Shown here: positions 43,098-50,528 of the stretch, in pieces
Layout: each line of letters starts with the position of its first letter
Position numbering within the stretch: the first letter of the stretch is position 1
NCBI RefSeq assembly: GCF_000423645.1
Contig: NZ_AUIJ01000008.1
Location: forward strand, 62,001 to 126,000
DNA: 64,000 nt
Origin: Sediminimonas qiaohouensis DSM 21189
GTDB taxonomy: Bacteria > Pseudomonadota > Alphaproteobacteria > Rhodobacterales > Rhodobacteraceae
Direction of reading: 5' to 3'
Notes under the pieces: model-generated
Told to the model about the DNA's origin: nothing
Databases searched by the model: none
What the model saw: the letters and a program-made list of their open reading frames with translations, nothing else
Translations under genes and position numbers: made by a program

Positions 43098-44491
43098 TGC
43101 GACTTCCCCGTCTCCTGTCCTCTTGGCGTGGGAACCGTCGCGCCGAACCGCCCGCCCAAACTCGGAGCTTCGACGCCCAGAGCGGGCGGCGGTTCGGCGC
43201 GCGGGCCAACTATGCCAGTCACGGGCCGGAGACGCAGGCGGCGGGTCCGACCATCCGAGCCCGAGCCCGGCACGCCTATGCGAACAATGGCTACATCCGC
43301 AACGGCGTGAACGCCATTGTGGCCGAGGCCGTGGGGGCCGGTATCGAAGCGACCTCGGCGCACCCCGACTTGACGATCCGTGCCGAGATCGACTCGGCGT
43401 TCCTGGACGCGGCGGCGCGGATTGACGCCGAGGGGCGCACCGATCTGCGGGGCCTCATGTCTGCGGCGGTGCAAGCCGAGATTGTCGACGGCGAAGCGTT
43501 CTTCATCCTGGAGGACCGAGGCGGGCGTGCCGTGCTACGCCAGCTTCCCGCCGAGTTTGTAGACGAGTCGATGACGACCGAGCTTTCGGGCGGCGGATAC
43601 ATCGTCGCCGGTATCGAGTTTTCCGCCCTGGGCGAGCGCGTGGCCTTCCACATCCGGCCCGCACGCCCGACCGATCTATTCCCGACCGCGCGCGAGGCGA
43701 TCCGGGTTCCCGCCGAAGACGTGTTGCACATCTTCCGCCCGCTCGGGCCTGGGCAGGTGCGGGGCGTGTCGCAACTCGCTTCCATCCTCCTGACGGTCAA
43801 TGAGTTTGACCAGCTTCAAGACGCGCTTCTGGTCGGTGCCAAGGTGGCCGCGATGCACACCGGCTTTGTCACCGACGTGAACAACCTGGGCGGCGCAGGC
43901 GAAGGGTTCTCCGATGCCGACGCGCTCGGCGACATCAGCCTGGAGCCCGGCACCATGCGGGTTCTGCCCGGCGGCCTGGACGTGAAATTCAACACCCCGG
44001 AGCAAGCCAAGGACGGAATCAGCTTCGCCAAGCTCACCCTCGGGCAGATTGCCGCTGGCCTGGGCGTGCCTCAACACCTAGTCGACGGCGATCTGACGGG
44101 GGCGAACTATTCGAGCCTCCGCGCGGGCCTCCTGCCGTTTCGGGCCAAGGTCGAACAATTCGTCTATCACACCTTGGTTCCCCAATTCCTCGACCCCGTG
44201 TTCCGGCGCGTCATCACCGACGAATATCTGGCCGGACGCCTGGAGCTTCCCGACCTGACGCCCGCCTTGCGTGTCGAATGGCTGGCCCCGCGCCCGATGC
44301 AGGTCGACCCGGCCAAGGATGCCCAGGCCGTGCGGGAACTCCTGTCCATGGGGCTCACAAGCCGTCGTCAGGCCGTCGCCTCGCTTGGCTGGAACGTCGA
44401 CCGACTCGACGCCGAGATCGCGGCGGATCGTGAACGCGAGCGCGCCCTTGGCCTGAACTTCACAGACAAGGAATCCAGCGATGACGAATGA
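43094..44491 (+). CDS. Phage portal protein (lambda gpB family)
   Basis: 465 residues, typical of lambda-type portals. Segments include RARHAYANNGYIRNGVNAIVAEAVGAGIE near 55, HIFRPLGPGQVRGVSQLA near 215, and GVPQHLVDGDLTGANYSSLRAG near 325, which matches the conserved portal core. It forms the dodecameric DNA gate at one head vertex and the docking point for terminase, then for joining proteins. The gene is coupled at both ends: 4-bp overlap before it, 11-bp overlap with the capsid gene after it. Confidence 0.93.
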   Translation: MMRLPRLLSSWRGNRRAEPPAQTRSFDAQSGRRFGARANYASHGPETQAAGPTIRARARHAYANNGYIRNGVNAIVAEAVGAGIEATSAHPDLTIRAEIDSAFLDAAARIDAEGRTDLRGLMSAAVQAEIVDGEAFFILEDRGGRAVLRQLPAEFVDESMTTELSGGGYIVAGIEFSALGERVAFHIRPARPTDLFPTAREAIRVPAEDVLHIFRPLGPGQVRGVSQLASILLTVNEFDQLQDALLVGAKVAAMHTGFVTDVNNLGGAGEGFSDADALGDISLEPGTMRVLPGGLDVKFNTPEQAKDGISFAKLTLGQIAAGLGVPQHLVDGDLTGANYSSLRAGLLPFRAKVEQFVYHTLVPQFLDPVFRRVITDEYLAGRLELPDLTPALRVEWLAPRPMQVDPAKDAQAVRELLSMGLTSRRQAVASLGWNVDRLDAEIAADRERERALGLNFTDKESSDDE

Positions 44492-46244
44492 CCTCCTGCA
44501 CCGTGACGCCCGGACCCGCCCAAACTCATTCGACCCCGAGACTCGAACGGTTTCGGCGGTCATCGCGACCCCTACGCCCGTGCCGCGCCGGGACGCTCGG
44601 GGGCCGTTCTTCGAAGTCCTGACGGCTGACACGCTCGACCTGTCAGCGTCCGAAAGCCTTCCCGTCCTCGACTCACATCGAACCGCGTCGGTTCGAGACC
44701 AGCTTGGGCGGGTTCGGTCCATCGCCCAGGAGGACGGCAACATCGTGGCCGTCCTGGAGATCACGTCCGCCGAAGATGCCGCCCCCGTGGTGCAGCGGAT
44801 CGCGGACGGGACCGTCACCGGAGTCAGCATCGGCTACCGCGTGGCGGGATGGACCGAAAAGACCACGCCAGAGGGGCGCGTGAAGACCCCGACCCGCTGG
44901 CACATCACCGAGGTCACCTTGACCTCATCCCCGGCGGACCCGTCCGCCAGAATCCGGCAGAAAGGAAACGACATGCCCGACACGACCCCCGAAACGGTTT
45001 CGCCGGAAGCGGCGGAACAGACCCGGCGCAGCGACATTCGCACGCTGGTGCGCGAAGCCCAGCTTGGTCCCGAGATCGCTGACGACCTCATCGACGCGGG
45101 GGCAGACATGACCCGTGCCAAGGCCGAGGTCTATGACGCGGTGCAGGAGCGCCGTCGCTCGGCCCCGATCATTCGCACCCACACGGCGCAGAACGATGAC
45201 CCGGCGGTCATTACCCGTCGTCAATCGGATGCTCTGGCAACCCGCATGGCGGGCGGTGAGTGCCCCGAGGATGCCCGGCAATACCTGGGCTTGACCATGC
45301 GGGACGTGGCGACGGAAAGCCTCCAGCGGGCCGGTGTTTCGACCCGTGGCATGAGCGCCGACGAGGTGTTCACCCGTGCCGCTGCCCACACCACGTCCGA
45401 CTTCCCGCTCCTGGTATCGAACGCCATGGGCAAGGTTGCGCTGGACAGCTACCGGGCCGCCGAAAGCCCGCTCAAGACCCTCTGCCGTCAGCGCACGCTG
45501 CCGAACTTCAAGGAGTCCACAGCGATCCGCCTGGGCGAAATGGGGCGGCTGGAAGAGATCGCCGAAAATGGCGAGATCACCCACACGTCGCGGGCCGAGA
45601 ACGGCGAAACCATGCGCCTCAAGACCTTCGCGCGCGGCGTCACCGTTTCCCGGAATCTCTTGATTGACGATGACCTGGGGATGCTCGGCGACACGACCGC
45701 TGCCCTTGGCGAAGCCGCTGCTCAGACCGAGGCCGACATTCTGGTCGACCTCATCACCAGCAACCCGAACTTGTCGGACGGCACGGCAGTGTTCGACGCC
45801 AGCCGGAGCAACATCGGTTCCGCCGCTGCGCCGTCTGTGTTCGCACTCACGGCGGCACGGCAGGCCATGCGGACCCGCACCGGCCTGGACGGGAAGACCA
45901 TCATCAGCGCCACCCCGCGCTATGTTCTGGTGCCTGCCGATCTGGAGACCGAGGCCGAACAGGTTCTCGCCACCATCCAGCCGAACGCCACCAGCGACGT
46001 GAACCCGTTCGGCGGCAAGCTCACGCTTCTGGTCGAGCCCCGGCTTCCGGCGGACACCTGGTATGTGTTCGCGGACACCGCCCGACTTGCGGCGATGCAA
46101 TACGCCTACCTCTCCAGCGCCCAGGGTGTGCAAATCCAGCGCACCGAGGCGTGGGATACGCTCGGGATGAAATTCCGGGCCTTCCTCGACTTCGGCGCGG
46201 GCTGGCTCGACTGGCGGGCGGCTCACCAGGTGCCGGGGGCGTAA
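44481..46244 (+). CDS. Prohead protease-major capsid protein fusion
   Basis: 587 residues joining two head functions. Residues 1-165 are an HK97-type prohead serine protease, with the catalytic His in LPVLDSHRTASVRDQLG near 65 and the Ser in GTVTGVSIGYRV near 115. Residues 165-290 are a charged, helical delta/scaffold-like linker. Residues 290-587 are an HK97-fold capsid protein (RTLPNFKESTAIRLGEMGRLEEI, GRLTLLVEPRLP-like C-terminal segments). The protease presumably cuts itself free during maturation. An internal ATG at 44973 after a GGAAA site could also yield the capsid part alone. Confidence 0.9.
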   Translation: MTNDLLHRDARTRPNSFDPETRTVSAVIATPTPVPRRDARGPFFEVLTADTLDLSASESLPVLDSHRTASVRDQLGRVRSIAQEDGNIVAVLEITSAEDAAPVVQRIADGTVTGVSIGYRVAGWTEKTTPEGRVKTPTRWHITEVTLTSSPADPSARIRQKGNDMPDTTPETVSPEAAEQTRRSDIRTLVREAQLGPEIADDLIDAGADMTRAKAEVYDAVQERRRSAPIIRTHTAQNDDPAVITRRQSDALATRMAGGECPEDARQYLGLTMRDVATESLQRAGVSTRGMSADEVFTRAAAHTTSDFPLLVSNAMGKVALDSYRAAESPLKTLCRQRTLPNFKESTAIRLGEMGRLEEIAENGEITHTSRAENGETMRLKTFARGVTVSRNLLIDDDLGMLGDTTAALGEAAAQTEADILVDLITSNPNLSDGTAVFDASRSNIGSAAAPSVFALTAARQAMRTRTGLDGKTIISATPRYVLVPADLETEAEQVLATIQPNATSDVNPFGGKLTLLVEPRLPADTWYVFADTARLAAMQYAYLSSAQGVQIQRTEAWDTLGMKFRAFLDFGAGWLDWRAAHQVPGA

Positions 46245-46247
46245 CCC

Positions 46248-46469
46248 ATGGCCTTGACCATCGACCAGCTTACCGCGGCGCGTGACGCGCTCCTGGACGC
46301 CCGAGCTTCGGGCGTCCGGGAAGTGCGGGACCAGAACGGCGAGTCCATCACCTACAAGGGCGACCGTGAGATGGCTAACGCTTTGGCCGCGCTCGACCGC
46401 GAGATCGCCCAGGCGACGGGGCGGGCGGCACCGACAACCCTCCGATTCAGAACCTCGAAAGGAACCTGA
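46248..46469 (+). CDS. Head-tail joining protein (lambda gpW-like)
   Basis: 73 residues resembling lambda gpW (68 residues): an N-terminal helix LTAARDALLDARASG, a short beta hairpin with REVRDQNGESITYKGDRE, then a second helix (ALAALDREIAQATG). gpW closes the filled head and prepares it for tail attachment. It starts four bases after the capsid gene. Its presence means the element makes heads ready to take a tail even though it has no tail genes. Confidence 0.8.
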   Translation: MALTIDQLTAARDALLDARASGVREVRDQNGESITYKGDREMANALAALDREIAQATGRAAPTTLRFRTSKGT

Positions 46470-46470
46470 C

Positions 46471-46800
46471 ATGAAGAACTATGTGCAACCTGGTGAGAAC
46501 ATCACCGTGACCGCAGAAGCCGCCGCGTCGTCTGGCGACGGCGTGAAGGTCGGAACCCTCTTCGGCATTGCCTCGGGTGACGCCGAGGTCGGCGACCCGC
46601 TGGTGCTGGTGACCGAAGGCGTGTTCGAGATGCCGAAAGTCGCGACCGATGACATCGCCGTCGGTGCCGCCGTCTACTGGCGCTCCAGCGACGGGCTGGT
46701 GACGACCACGGCGACCAGCAATACCAAAGTGGGCGTGGCGATCATGGCCGCTGGTAACCCGTCCAGCGCCGTCCGCGTCCGCTTGAACGGCACCTTCTGA
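46471..46800 (+). CDS. DUF2190 family protein, capsid decoration/cement protein
   Basis: 109 residues from ATG 46471, one base after the gpW-like stop, with a GGAA site. The pattern MKNYVQPGENITVTAEAAASSGDGVKVGTLFGIA and the C-terminal KVGVAIMAAGNPSSAVRVRLNG are typical of DUF2190, a beta-rich family often beside capsid genes, where it acts like lambda gpD in stabilising expanded heads. Confidence 0.85.
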   Translation: MKNYVQPGENITVTAEAAASSGDGVKVGTLFGIASGDAEVGDPLVLVTEGVFEMPKVATDDIAVGAAVYWRSSDGLVTTTATSNTKVGVAIMAAGNPSSAVRVRLNGTF

Positions 46801-46804
46801 TCCG

Positions 46805-47014
46805 ATGAACGCCCCGGCCACCATCACGTCCAACCTGCTGCGCCTTCACCGGGCGCGAGACAAGGTTGCGCGTCTGGTGGTGGCCGATGCGGTCTATGCG
46901 CCGATTTTCCAGCGCCTGGAAGCCGAGATCGCCGAGGCCGAGGCGGCGGAAGACGTTGTGGCGCGCGCTCGGGCCGTCGCTCAGAAGGCCAGCGGTGCAA
47001 GAATCTCCCGCTGA
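46805..47014 (+). CDS. Small hypothetical protein at the end of the head operon
   Basis: 69 residues, mainly one or two Ala/Arg-rich helices; no family recognised. It follows the DUF2190 gene by four bases and runs 34 bases into the 3' end of the oppositely directed integrase gene. It could be a further head-completion protein or the truncated start of a lost gene. The tail genes of a complete phage would begin here. Confidence 0.55.
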   Translation: MNAPATITSNLLRLHRARDKVARLVVADAVYAPIFQRLEAEIAEAEAAEDVVARARAVAQKASGARISR

Positions 47015-48249
47015 TAGTCAAGCGTGGCCCCGTCACCATACTCTTCACGGGTGAGCCGGTGGCCCATCAAGTCCCGCCGAACCCGTTCGTCCACCTTGGC
47101 CGCAAGCAAGCGGTCTTCAAAAGCGTGTCGCAATGAGTAGAGAGAATGTCTGTCCGACTCCAAGAGCCCGTTTTCCCGAAGATACTTGTTCACCGCCCCG
47201 GACAAGCCCGCCTTGTCGCGGTATCGCGGAAAACCGTTCGGAAAGCCGCGCATGGCCTCAAGGCTCACGCCGGTCAGGGCGATCCTTCGGCGCGCGCGGC
47301 GGCTCTTGAGTTGCCGCCCGACCGGCTCAATGGAAATGTGGGGCACGTTGTCTTTCAAATGGATCGTCTCGGGCGTCAGGCTGGCAATCTCCGACGGCCT
47401 GCACCCGGTGTTGACCATGACCAGCACGATTGCGCGAGCTTCATCGTTCAACCCGTCCAGCGCCCCCGGCTTCAACAGATGATCCCGAATCCACGTCACC
47501 GAGAACGGCGGGCGTTTCTTGGCCTCGCCTTCTCTCAAGGACAGGTCGGACAGGGGCAGAACCAGCCCGAGGCGCTTCATGCGATTGACGGTCTTGAGCA
47601 CGTCGCCCAGATGAATCAGGTCCTTGTTCGCACTGTTGGGCGTCAGGTCTTCATCGGCGATGCGGTCAATCCACCAGTCCCGGAAGGCCAGCATATCGTC
47701 GCCCGTGATCTGGGGCAGTGGCCTGTCGCCTACCACGTCCACGAAATTCTTAACGGCCTTGATCCTCGGGTTCTTCCATCGGCGAAGCTGGTCTTCGCTC
47801 TTGCCCAGGGTCTTGTCCTTGGTCAGTCCCCAATAGAGATCGAGTGCCCGAGTGACCGTGACCGGCGGCTCGGAGACACCGCCCAGGAGCGCCGCCGCCT
47901 CCACGGGGTTTGGTTCGCCCTTGTGTTCGGGCACGGCCTCGACACGCTCCAGAAGCTCGGCGACGGGCAGGGCTCCAACCTTGGCGGCGGGCAGGAAGCG
48001 GAAGCCCCGACGCTCGGCCAACTCCCGCGCCGCCTGGAAACGGCGTTCCGCGTCTTCGGTATCCCCGGCAAGGCGCGCTTCCCAGGCTTCGATAAGCTCC
48101 GCCCAGGCGGCTTCCGCCTTGAGCTTTGCCAGTTGCTCGGAGTCCGTGTGGAGGCTCTGGGAAACCAATTCACGCGGTTCTATGGGCGCGAACCTCTTCG
48201 GCACCCGGCGGCGCAAATGGTAGGTCTTCCCGATTTTCTTGAGTGCCAT
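46981..48249 (-). CDS. Tyrosine-family site-specific integrase of the element
   Basis: 422 residues. The N-terminal 60 residues (MALKKIGKTYHLRRRVPKRF) form the DUF6538-type arm-binding region, followed by a SAM-like core-binding domain (about 120-220). The catalytic domain has the first Arg in VNTGCRPSEIASLT near 285, box II YSLRHAFEDRL near 368 (Tyr where His is usual, as in related integrases), LMGHRLT near 390 and the nucleophile Tyr in EEYGDG or LDYQRE. It lies at the right border, 134 bases from tRNA-Ser, pointing into the element. It should recombine the 14-bp core. Confidence 0.93.
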   Translation of the reverse strand: MALKKIGKTYHLRRRVPKRFAPIEPRELVSQSLHTDSEQLAKLKAEAAWAELIEAWEARLAGDTEDAERRFQAARELAERRGFRFLPAAKVGALPVAELLERVEAVPEHKGEPNPVEAAALLGGVSEPPVTVTRALDLYWGLTKDKTLGKSEDQLRRWKNPRIKAVKNFVDVVGDRPLPQITGDDMLAFRDWWIDRIADEDLTPNSANKDLIHLGDVLKTVNRMKRLGLVLPLSDLSLREGEAKKRPPFSVTWIRDHLLKPGALDGLNDEARAIVLVMVNTGCRPSEIASLTPETIHLKDNVPHISIEPVGRQLKSRRARRRIALTGVSLEAMRGFPNGFPRYRDKAGLSGAVNKYLRENGLLESDRHSLYSLRHAFEDRLLAAKVDERVRRDLMGHRLTREEYGDGATLDYQREILAPLAF

Positions 48250-48283
48250 GACTACACCTCGGCGGCGGACGATGTAGCAAAAA

Positions 48284-48304
48284 TGTGGACAAATAAGTGG
48301 TCAA
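48284..48304. repeat. Candidate integrase arm sites (right)
   Basis: TGTGGACAA at 48284-48292 and AGTGGTCAA at 48296-48304, with the same 12-base spacing and orientation as the left pair. They lie between the integrase start and the attachment core. Confidence 0.55.
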
Positions 48305-48383
48305 TTGTCAACTGCCTGTTTAGAGAGCAGTCGCCTAAGCGCCTGAAATTATTGAATTTAATACTCAAGCAGGGGAAGTTTTT

Positions 48384-48397
48384 TGGCGGAGAGAGAG
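48384..48397. repeat. Right attachment-site repeat (inside tRNA-Ser)
   Basis: The same 14 bases as at 35921-35934; this copy is the 3' end of the tRNA, including the encoded CCA. Confidence 0.85.
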
Positions 48398-48473
48398 GGA
48401 TTCGAACCCTCGAGACGGTTTCCCGCCTACACACTTTCCAGGCGTGCGCCTTCGACCACTCGGCCACCTCTCC
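48384..48473 (-). tRNA. tRNA-Ser (anticodon GGA)
   Basis: A 90-base gene on the minus strand with encoded CCA. The acceptor stem GGAGAGG pairs with TCTCTCC, discriminator G. The anticodon loop reads CTGGAAA with GGA. A long variable arm and the T-loop GGTTCGAATCC are present, as expected for serine. The gene is complete, since the inserted element rebuilt the 3' end. Confidence 0.95.
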
Positions 48474-48605
48474 GTCGGGCGCGTTGTAGCGTTACACACA
48501 ACCCGAATGCAAGACCCTGAAACCGCCGTGGCGGGGAATTGTATCCGGCGGCACAATCCAACATAATCAGGCTTCGCAAGGCGTTGCAGTCAGGACCATG
48601 GATCA

Positions 48606-49790
48606 GTGATGAACACCGACGACAGTTCTTCCCCGGAACAGATCGCCCCGGCGTCCCGGGACGCGCCGCCGCGGCTGGCGGACAGTCGTCGCTCGGACCC
48701 TTATCGCCTGCAAACCGGGGCTTTGGCGGTCATCGCCTTTGCCGTGGTGCTGTTCTTGCTGGTACAGGCACGTTTCCTGCTGATTTCGCTGGCTACGGCG
48801 ATCGTGCTGTTTTCGCTGACCAGCGATGCGATCAACTCGATCGCGCGGCTGCGAATCGGGCCGGTGCGGGTGCCCAACTGGATCGCCAGCATCGTTGCGC
48901 TTTTGCTTATTTCCGCGGCACTTCTGACGCTGACGTCGATTATCCTGGCACAGATCAACACCGTTCTGACCACGACACTGGCTTATTCCGAAGAGGCGCC
49001 GGCGGCGATCGCGTCGCTGTTCGCCTGGGTCAACGAGGACGCCGAGCGCGCCGTTTTCAGCGCGGTCAGCACCCTGGATGTGTCGGGATACCTGCGCGCG
49101 CTGGCGGCGCAGGCCGGCAACCTGATGCAGGGCACGGTGCTGGTGATCCTGTTCGTCAGCTTCCTGTTCGCCGAACGCATCTGGTTTTCCACCAAGCTGG
49201 AAAACTTTTTTGGCAACACCGAGCAGGCCGAGAAGGTCTCGCAGATCGTCGGCTCGATCATTCACCGGGTGAACTACTACCTCCTGGTCAAAACCCTCGT
49301 CAGTGCGGTGACCGGCCTCATGGTCTACGGAGTTGCACGGTTCCTTGAACTGGACCTTGCCGGCGCATTGGGCATCCTGACCTTCGTGCTCAATTTCATC
49401 CCCAATGTCGGCTCGATCGTGGCGACGGTGCTGGTGGCGCTGGTGGCCTATGTGCAACTGGGCGAGCCCGGCGTAACCCTGATCGTGTTCCTGACGGTGG
49501 GCGCGATCCAGTTCGTCAACGGCAACCTGATCGATCCGATGCTGATGGGGCGGGCGCTCAGGCTGTCATCGTTCGGGATCATCATCAGCCTGGCGTTCTG
49601 GGCGGCGGTATGGGGTATTCCCGGCATGTTCCTGTCGGTGCCAATCATGGTGGCGATGATGATCGTGTGCAGCCACGTGCCCGCGCTGCGCCCGGTGGCG
49701 ATCCTTTTGTCGCGCGAGGGGCTGCCCGAGCCCGATAGCGAGTTGCACAAGAAGGGCGTCCTGCATCAGCCGCCCCCCCACAAGGGCTAG
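48606..49790 (+). CDS. AI-2E family transporter-like membrane protein
   Basis: 394 residues (GTG 48606 or ATG 48609), with seven to eight hydrophobic helices: a pair near 38-75, one near 95, one near 175, and a C-terminal cluster (250-360). The family region NFIPNVGSIVATVLVALVAYVQLG and GNLIDPMLMGRALRLSS is clear. The family includes TqsA and various ion or solute exporters, so an autoinducer role should not be assumed. It stands alone on the plus strand between tRNA-Ser and the convergent AlaX gene. Confidence 0.88.
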   Translation: MMNTDDSSSPEQIAPASRDAPPRLADSRRSDPYRLQTGALAVIAFAVVLFLLVQARFLLISLATAIVLFSLTSDAINSIARLRIGPVRVPNWIASIVALLLISAALLTLTSIILAQINTVLTTTLAYSEEAPAAIASLFAWVNEDAERAVFSAVSTLDVSGYLRALAAQAGNLMQGTVLVILFVSFLFAERIWFSTKLENFFGNTEQAEKVSQIVGSIIHRVNYYLLVKTLVSAVTGLMVYGVARFLELDLAGALGILTFVLNFIPNVGSIVATVLVALVAYVQLGEPGVTLIVFLTVGAIQFVNGNLIDPMLMGRALRLSSFGIIISLAFWAAVWGIPGMFLSVPIMVAMMIVCSHVPALRPVAILLSREGLPEPDSELHKKGVLHQPPPHKG

Positions 49791-49799
49791 GCCGCCCGT

Positions 49800-50525
49800 T
49801 CAGTCGTCCAGGTGCAGGTTCACGCGCCGGTTCTGGCGGCCTTTCTTTTCGATCTTACCGATCCGCACCCGCCCAATTTCGGATGTGCGGGCCACGTGGG
49901 TGCCGCCGCAGGGTTGCAGATCGACCTGGGTCTCGCCTTCGCCAATACGGATCAGGCGCACGCGACCTGCGCCCATGGGGGGTTTGACCGACATCGTCTT
50001 GACCATCTCGGGCCGCGCCTCAAGCTCGGCGTCGGTGATCCAGTCCTCGCTCACCGGCAGGTCGCGGTCGATGATCTCGTTCAGGCGAGCCTCGATCTCG
50101 GCCTTGTCGCCGGGGGCCTCGGGCATGTTGAAATCCAGCCGCCCTTTCTCCGCCCCGATGGAGCCGCCAGTCACCGGCAGCGGGATCACAACCGACAAAA
50201 GATGCAGCGCCGTGTGCACCCGCATGTGCCGATACCGCCGGTCCCAATCAAGGGTCTGCGTCACCTCGGCCCCGACAGCGGGCAGCGCGCCGGGCTCGGA
50301 CGGGACAAGGACGACCTGCTCGGGCGTCTCGCCCTTGATGGCCGTTGCTATGGCGATCGAACCGCCGTCCCATTCCACCGTTCCGCTGTCGCCCGGCTGT
50401 CCGCCGCCGGTGGGGTAGAACACGCTCTGATCCAGGATCAGGCCACCTTCGGGCGTGTGCGCAACCACGCTGGCCGGTGTCTGTTTCATGTAGGTATCCT
50501 GTCGGTACAGAGGTGTCGTTGTCAT
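49800..50525 (-). CDS. AlaX-type alanyl-tRNA editing protein
   Basis: A 241-residue free-standing editing domain that hydrolyses Ser- or Gly-mischarged tRNA-Ala. Zinc ligands are visible as HTALHLL (HxxxH) near 100 and CGGTHVARTSEIG (CxxxH) near 208. The N-terminal LYRQDTYMKQTPASV and FYPTGGGQPGD segments match AlaRS-related AlaX proteins. Last gene of the cfa-trgA-trgB-cysK-mscS run; its start is three bases after the channel gene's stop, so it shares that transcript. Confidence 0.92.
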   Translation of the reverse strand: MTTTPLYRQDTYMKQTPASVVAHTPEGGLILDQSVFYPTGGGQPGDSGTVEWDGGSIAIATAIKGETPEQVVLVPSEPGALPAVGAEVTQTLDWDRRYRHMRVHTALHLLSVVIPLPVTGGSIGAEKGRLDFNMPEAPGDKAEIEARLNEIIDRDLPVSEDWITDAELEARPEMVKTMSVKPPMGAGRVRLIRIGEGETQVDLQPCGGTHVARTSEIGRVRIGKIEKKGRQNRRVNLHLDD

Positions 50526-50528
50526 GTC

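Larger units (their letters stand above)
35921..48397. mobile_element. Integrated tailless phage-like element (capsid-forming satellite, cf-PICI-like)
   Basis: A 12.5-kb element inserted in the 3' end of tRNA-Ser(GGA). Both borders carry the same 14 bp. Contents from left: primase-helicase, repeat-rich noncoding segment, Nu1-like small and GpA-like large terminase, low-GC cargo, an uncharacterised coupled gene, portal, protease-capsid fusion, gpW-like joiner, DUF2190 protein, a small unknown gene, and an opposing integrase. No tail, baseplate, holin or lysin genes. Known capsid-forming phage-inducible chromosomal islands have this plan and use helper tails. A tail-deleted prophage is the alternative, but the intact, overlapping frames and matching ends argue against random decay. 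Confidence 0.8.

Noticed and set aside
46282..46470. An N-terminal extension of the DUF2190 gene into the gpW-like gene
   Set aside because: The extension overlaps a better-supported gene in another frame, while ATG 46471 has a ribosome site and matches the family start.
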